Origin: Ricinus communis
Taxonomy: Eukaryota; Streptophyta; Magnoliopsida; Malpighiales; Euphorbiaceae
Assembly: GCF_019578655.1 (NCBI RefSeq)
Contig: NC_063261.1
Coordinates: 17,288,216 to 17,352,215 of the forward strand
Reading direction: 5' to 3'
Length of the DNA: 64,000 nucleotides
Below, piece by piece: positions 60,516 to 64,000 of this stretch; position 1 is the stretch's first letter, and every line of letters begins with the position of its first letter. The notes beneath the pieces are model-generated. The model worked only from the letters and a program-made list of their open reading frames with translations, searched no databases and was not told the origin of the DNA. Position numbers and translations under genes: made by a program.

Positions 60516-61421
60516 ATGGAACAGCAGATGGACATGATGAAAACCTTCACCTTTCATTCACAAAACTCACCTCAACTTCAAAATCCACTACCAACTAAAC
60601 TACACCCAACTCCTATACATCTTAAGGGTCTCTCTAAACATCCAACATCCTCCACATCTCCACCTATTCATGTAGCAACCAGTTCAGGCACTAGGCTATT
60701 GCCTACCCCTAAGATGAACAATATAGAAATCAATGGATTTTCAGCTAATGCACAAGGACTGGGGCTACAAATGCCTAAGGTGGAGCTGAGCACGTTTGAA
60801 GGAACCAGTCCCACGACTTCGATAAGAAAATGCTAGAAGTATTTTTAGATTTTCCACATTCCTAAAGATCATAAAATCGATTTAGCTACCTTGTACCTGG
60901 GAGAGAAGGTTGATATATGGTATCAAAGGTGGCGGGTACAAACAAAAGAAAAGAAGTGGGAGGTTTTTGCAAAAGAGTTATGTAGAAGGTTTGGGAAAGT
61001 AATAGTTTCAGATATAGTAGAAGAATCCAACAGGATACAACAGGTTGGCTCAGTTATTAATTACCAAGAAAGATTTGAGGAACTCAGATCCTTAATGCTC
61101 AAGTATAATCCCATGCCTGATGAATCATATTTTATGTCAAGCTTTGTGAGTGGCTTGAATGAGGAAATTAGATCCATGGTGAAATTGTTGAAGCTTGCAA
61201 CTCTGTCTCAAGCTTATGAGCGGGCTAAGTTGTATGAAAAATCCATTGAAGCCATGTTCAAAAGGCACAAATTTCTACCCAAAACCAATTACCAGCAACC
61301 TTGTAAATCCAACTTCACCAAGAATTCCACACCCACACCCTCCTTCCTATACAGACCCACTCCTAGACCTAAACCCCAAAACAGACTCAACTTTAAATAC
61401 CAAACCCACTCTTCACACTAA
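60516..61421 (+). pseudogene. gypsy-1 gag (frameshifted)
   Basis: The first open part (60516-60836) ends LQMPKVELSTFEGTSP; homology continues in another frame from about 60840 as LATLYLGEKVDIWYQRW, LCRRFG and YQERFEELRSLM (retrotransposon gag domain). This ends in a Pro/Thr/Asn-rich basic tail. The zinc knuckle downstream is degraded (CFRFGD). Confidence 0.8.
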
Positions 61422-61589
61422 CCTTAACCTTAATAAACCCAAAACCTGTCCAAATGAGAATAGAAGGCAGTGTTTTAGATTTGGGGATTGATACTTTGTT
61501 GGCCATATGTGTATATCCAAATAGCTGAATGCTCTTTTAGCAATAAAAGATGAAGATGAACCACGGCTCTGCAATGATGAAATGAATGA

Positions 61590-63225
61590 GATTACTGAGG
61601 AGAATAATGAGGATATTTCTATGATTACCATTGGGGGTAGAGAGTCAGTAAATACATTAAAGATTAGAGGAAGTAAGGGTAATAGGCAGCTGATCATATT
61701 AATTGACAGTGGAAGCACACACAGTTTCATTAATGAATAATTGGCTAAGAACCTGGAAGAACCTATTGTCAGGGCTAAAAGATTGACTGTTAATGTAGCT
61801 AATAGAGAGAACATGGTGAGCAAATCAAAATGTGTAGGGTTTCACTTGGTTGATGCAAGGGCATGAGTTTCAGTTCGATCTGAGGCTGCTTGAATTGGGT
61901 GGAATTGATGTAGTCCTTGGAGTAGACTGGATGAAACAATATAGTCCTATTATGTTTGATTTCCTCAAAATGAAACTAACCTTCACTAAAGATGGCAAGC
62001 AGGTTGAGTTAGCTAGAATGAAAAAATCTGGCAGCCTGAAGATGATATCATGTAAGGGGTTGCGGAAATACATCAAGAAGCATTGGCAACATTTTACTAG
62101 GCAATTCTTCTCAATCACTTATACAGATGCAGCTGAGGAGTTAACTCAGGAAGCACTCTTGCCAGATGATAGCACTATAAGTACACTTGACCCAATAGAA
62201 TCATTGCTCCAAAACTATGTTGTTGTGTTTGATGACCCTAAAACATTACCACTCGAAAGATCTCATGACCATTCTATCAACCTTAAAAAAGGATTTCAAC
62301 CTTTCTCAATTAGACCTTATAGATATCCACACCATCAAAAAGCCAAAATTGAGAAACAGGTTAAGGAGATGTTACAAAACTCCTTAATCCGACCTAGTTT
62401 AAGCCCGTTTGCCTCCTCAGTGATTCTAGTTAAGAAAAAAGATGGGTCCTGGAGATTCTGTATAGATTACAGACACCTCAACACATTGACAATAGAAAAT
62501 AAATACCCCAATACCAATAATTGATGACCTTATAGATGAACTACATGGTGATGCCTATTTTATTAAACCTGATCTTAGAACAGGCTACTTCTAGATTAGA
62601 ATGAGGATATTCTTAAAATAACTTTTAGAACCCACAATGGCCATTATGAATTTTTAGTTATACCATTTGGCTTAACTAATACACTCGCCACCTTTCAATC
62701 CCTAATGAATATCATTTTTTATCCTTACCTTCAAGAATTTATCCTAGTTTTTTTCTATGACATCCTCTTATACAGCCCCACACTCCAAGAACACCTCAAA
62801 CACTTAGAGATCACCCTTCAGACACTACAACAACATCAACTGTATGCAAAAAGGTGCAAGTGCTCCTTTGGTCAGCAAAAAATTGATTATTTGGGACACA
62901 TAATATCGTCACAAGGAATTAGTACTAATCCCTCTAAGATTATGCAATGGTGAATTGGCCTCGACCTACTACTGTTACGAATCTTAGAGGATTCGTAAGT
63001 TTGACAGGATACTATAGAAAGTTTATGCAGGGGTCTAGAGCTATAAGCAAACCATTGACTGACTTACTTAGAAAAGATGCATTCCAATGGAACCCTCAAG
63101 CTGAAGAGGCCTTCCAACAGTCGAGACATGCCATGAGCACAGCTCCAGTTTTCGCACTACTAAATTTTGATCTACCATTCATCTTGGAGACTGAAGCTAG
63201 CAACAGGGGCATAGGAGTTGTATAA
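61590..63225 (+). pseudogene. gypsy-1 pol remnants (protease and reverse transcriptase)
   Basis: The aspartic protease motif LIDSGSTHSFI is at about 61700, followed by stop codons. RT reading from 61850 has [33 protein letters not shown], then a frameshift, then FYDILLYSP where FDDIL is expected, and QQKIDYLGHIIS. A stop separates this from WPRPTTVTNLRGFVSLTGYYRKF. RNase H begins (ILETEASNRGIGVV) and is cut off before the 3' LTR. Confidence 0.85.
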
Positions 63226-63528
63226 ATGCAACTACACATGCCCATTGCTTACATAAACAAGGCCTTGTTATTTTGTCTTTTTATCAATTCTGTTGAAAGA
63301 TATTTTATATCTTGTCATTTTGCTAATTCTGTTAGTTTTTTTGTTTGTTTGTGTGTGAGGGAATTCCTATATGTTGAGAATGTTGTGGCTATAATCATCA
63401 TCACAAGATTAATACAATATTCTCTTTTCTCCCTCAATCCTTTCTACTTCTTTCCTCCTTCCTAACTCTTCCTTTCCTTTCTTCTAATCCTGGTCACTAA
63501 GTCAGATACTAATTTCAGGTACCCGACA

Positions 63529-64000
63529 CATGTGCTGCTCAAGATTATAACATTCTCTTGGTTTTGGTTTTGGTTTTGGCTTCAGGCCTAACTTGTATTT
63601 CTTTTCTTTTATTTGGTTGTGAATCTTTTAATTTTTTTGTTTCTTTTGTTCTGATATTTTTTTCTTTCTTTATTTGTAGTTTGATTTTGTTAATAATTAT
63701 TAAAATAGGTTAAATAACTTTCTATATTAGTTTAAATTAATTAAAATTAATTAATTCTTTCATTTTTTTTAAATTTATTAGGTAATTAAAAATTTTAATA
63801 AATAAAAAATAAATTAAAATTAAGCAAATCTAGGATGGTTTCTTTTAATAAACATATAATGTTAATCATTATGTTTCTTAAAATTTATATACACATTATT
63901 TTATTCATTATAAGTTAGCATTTTTTATTATAATTTTATATTCATCATTTGTAGTTGTAATGTTGATTCATGTATACGTTTAATGTTCATATAATATCAT
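63529..64000. other. AT-rich sequence right of gypsy-1
   Basis: No coding or repeat feature was recognised; runs of T and AT-rich sequence continue to the window edge. Confidence 0.4.

Larger units (their letters stand above)
55006..63528 (+). mobile_element. Ty3/gypsy LTR retrotransposon, gypsy-1 (old, truncated, host of a nested element)
   Basis: LTRs of 263 bases at 55006-55268 and 63266-63528 start TGTTATTTTG and end in CA (GGTACTCGGCA / GGTACCCGACA). By eye they differ at about 30 sites (~88% identity). A primer-binding-like TGGTATTAGAGCAG begins at 55271. Sequence upstream of gag is interrupted by gypsy-2 at 55354-60325. Gag, protease and RT parts follow; RNase H and integrase are absent, and the 3' LTR follows directly after RT-connection sequence. 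No clear target-site duplication (CTTAT vs CATGT). Confidence 0.88.

Overview
This is nuclear DNA from a flowering plant, most likely a dicot. The non-coding DNA is very AT-rich, genes have GT-AG introns, there is an intron-containing elongator tRNA-Met gene, and plant-specific families are present (UGT85 glucosyltransferases, a serine carboxypeptidase-like protein, a germin-like fragment, a CC-NB-ARC resistance-gene relic, Ty1/copia and Ty3/gypsy retrotransposons). The order cannot be fixed from sequence alone. Malpighiales is a guess.

Layout. 1-3243 (minus): 5' part of an MBD8-like gene with a methyl-CpG-binding-type domain and two C2H2 zinc fingers, cut by the left edge. 3692-3777 (minus): tRNA-Met(CAU). 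4167-9110 (minus): a 14-exon serine carboxypeptidase-like (SCPL) gene whose joined exons read as 475 residues with the Ser-Asp-His blocks present. 11986-42736: a UGT85 cluster of four apparently intact two-exon genes (11986+, 17172+, 21770-, 31217+) and one broken member. The second and fourth genes lie in a tandem segmental duplication (about 14.7-19.0 kb and 28.7-33.1 kb) and differ by only five residues. The broken member is split: exon 2 is at 34832-35787 and the start of exon 1 at 42333-42736, with a complete copia element between them. A second, older copia element lies at 22799-27611 between the third and fourth UGT genes.

43.3-47.5 kb holds an inverted-repeat element with internal ~60-bp repeats, a CC-NB-ARC pseudogene, and a Pack-MULE-like element (46405-47481) carrying a germin-like gene fragment. 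48532-50914 (minus) is an apparently intact six-exon nitronate monooxygenase-like gene. 51.3-52.5 kb holds two copies of an AT-rich repeat family that is also present in the UGT duplication. 55006-63528 is an old, truncated Ty3/gypsy element into which a second gypsy element of opposite orientation inserted (55354-60325).

How the genes relate. The UGT85 enzymes would transfer glucose from UDP-glucose to small lipophilic acceptors in the cytosol. The SCPL would be secretory or vacuolar, and SCPL clade IA proteins are often acyltransferases that use glucose esters. Their proximity could mean a specialised-metabolism locus, but nothing in the sequence proves co-function. The MBD8-like and nitronate monooxygenase genes look like ordinary single-copy flanking genes. 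I found no unprecedented multi-gene system. The most unusual signals are the homogenised UGT85 pair, the retroelement-split UGT85 pseudogene, the gene-capturing inverted-repeat element, and the palindrome-rich LTRs of the nested gypsy element.
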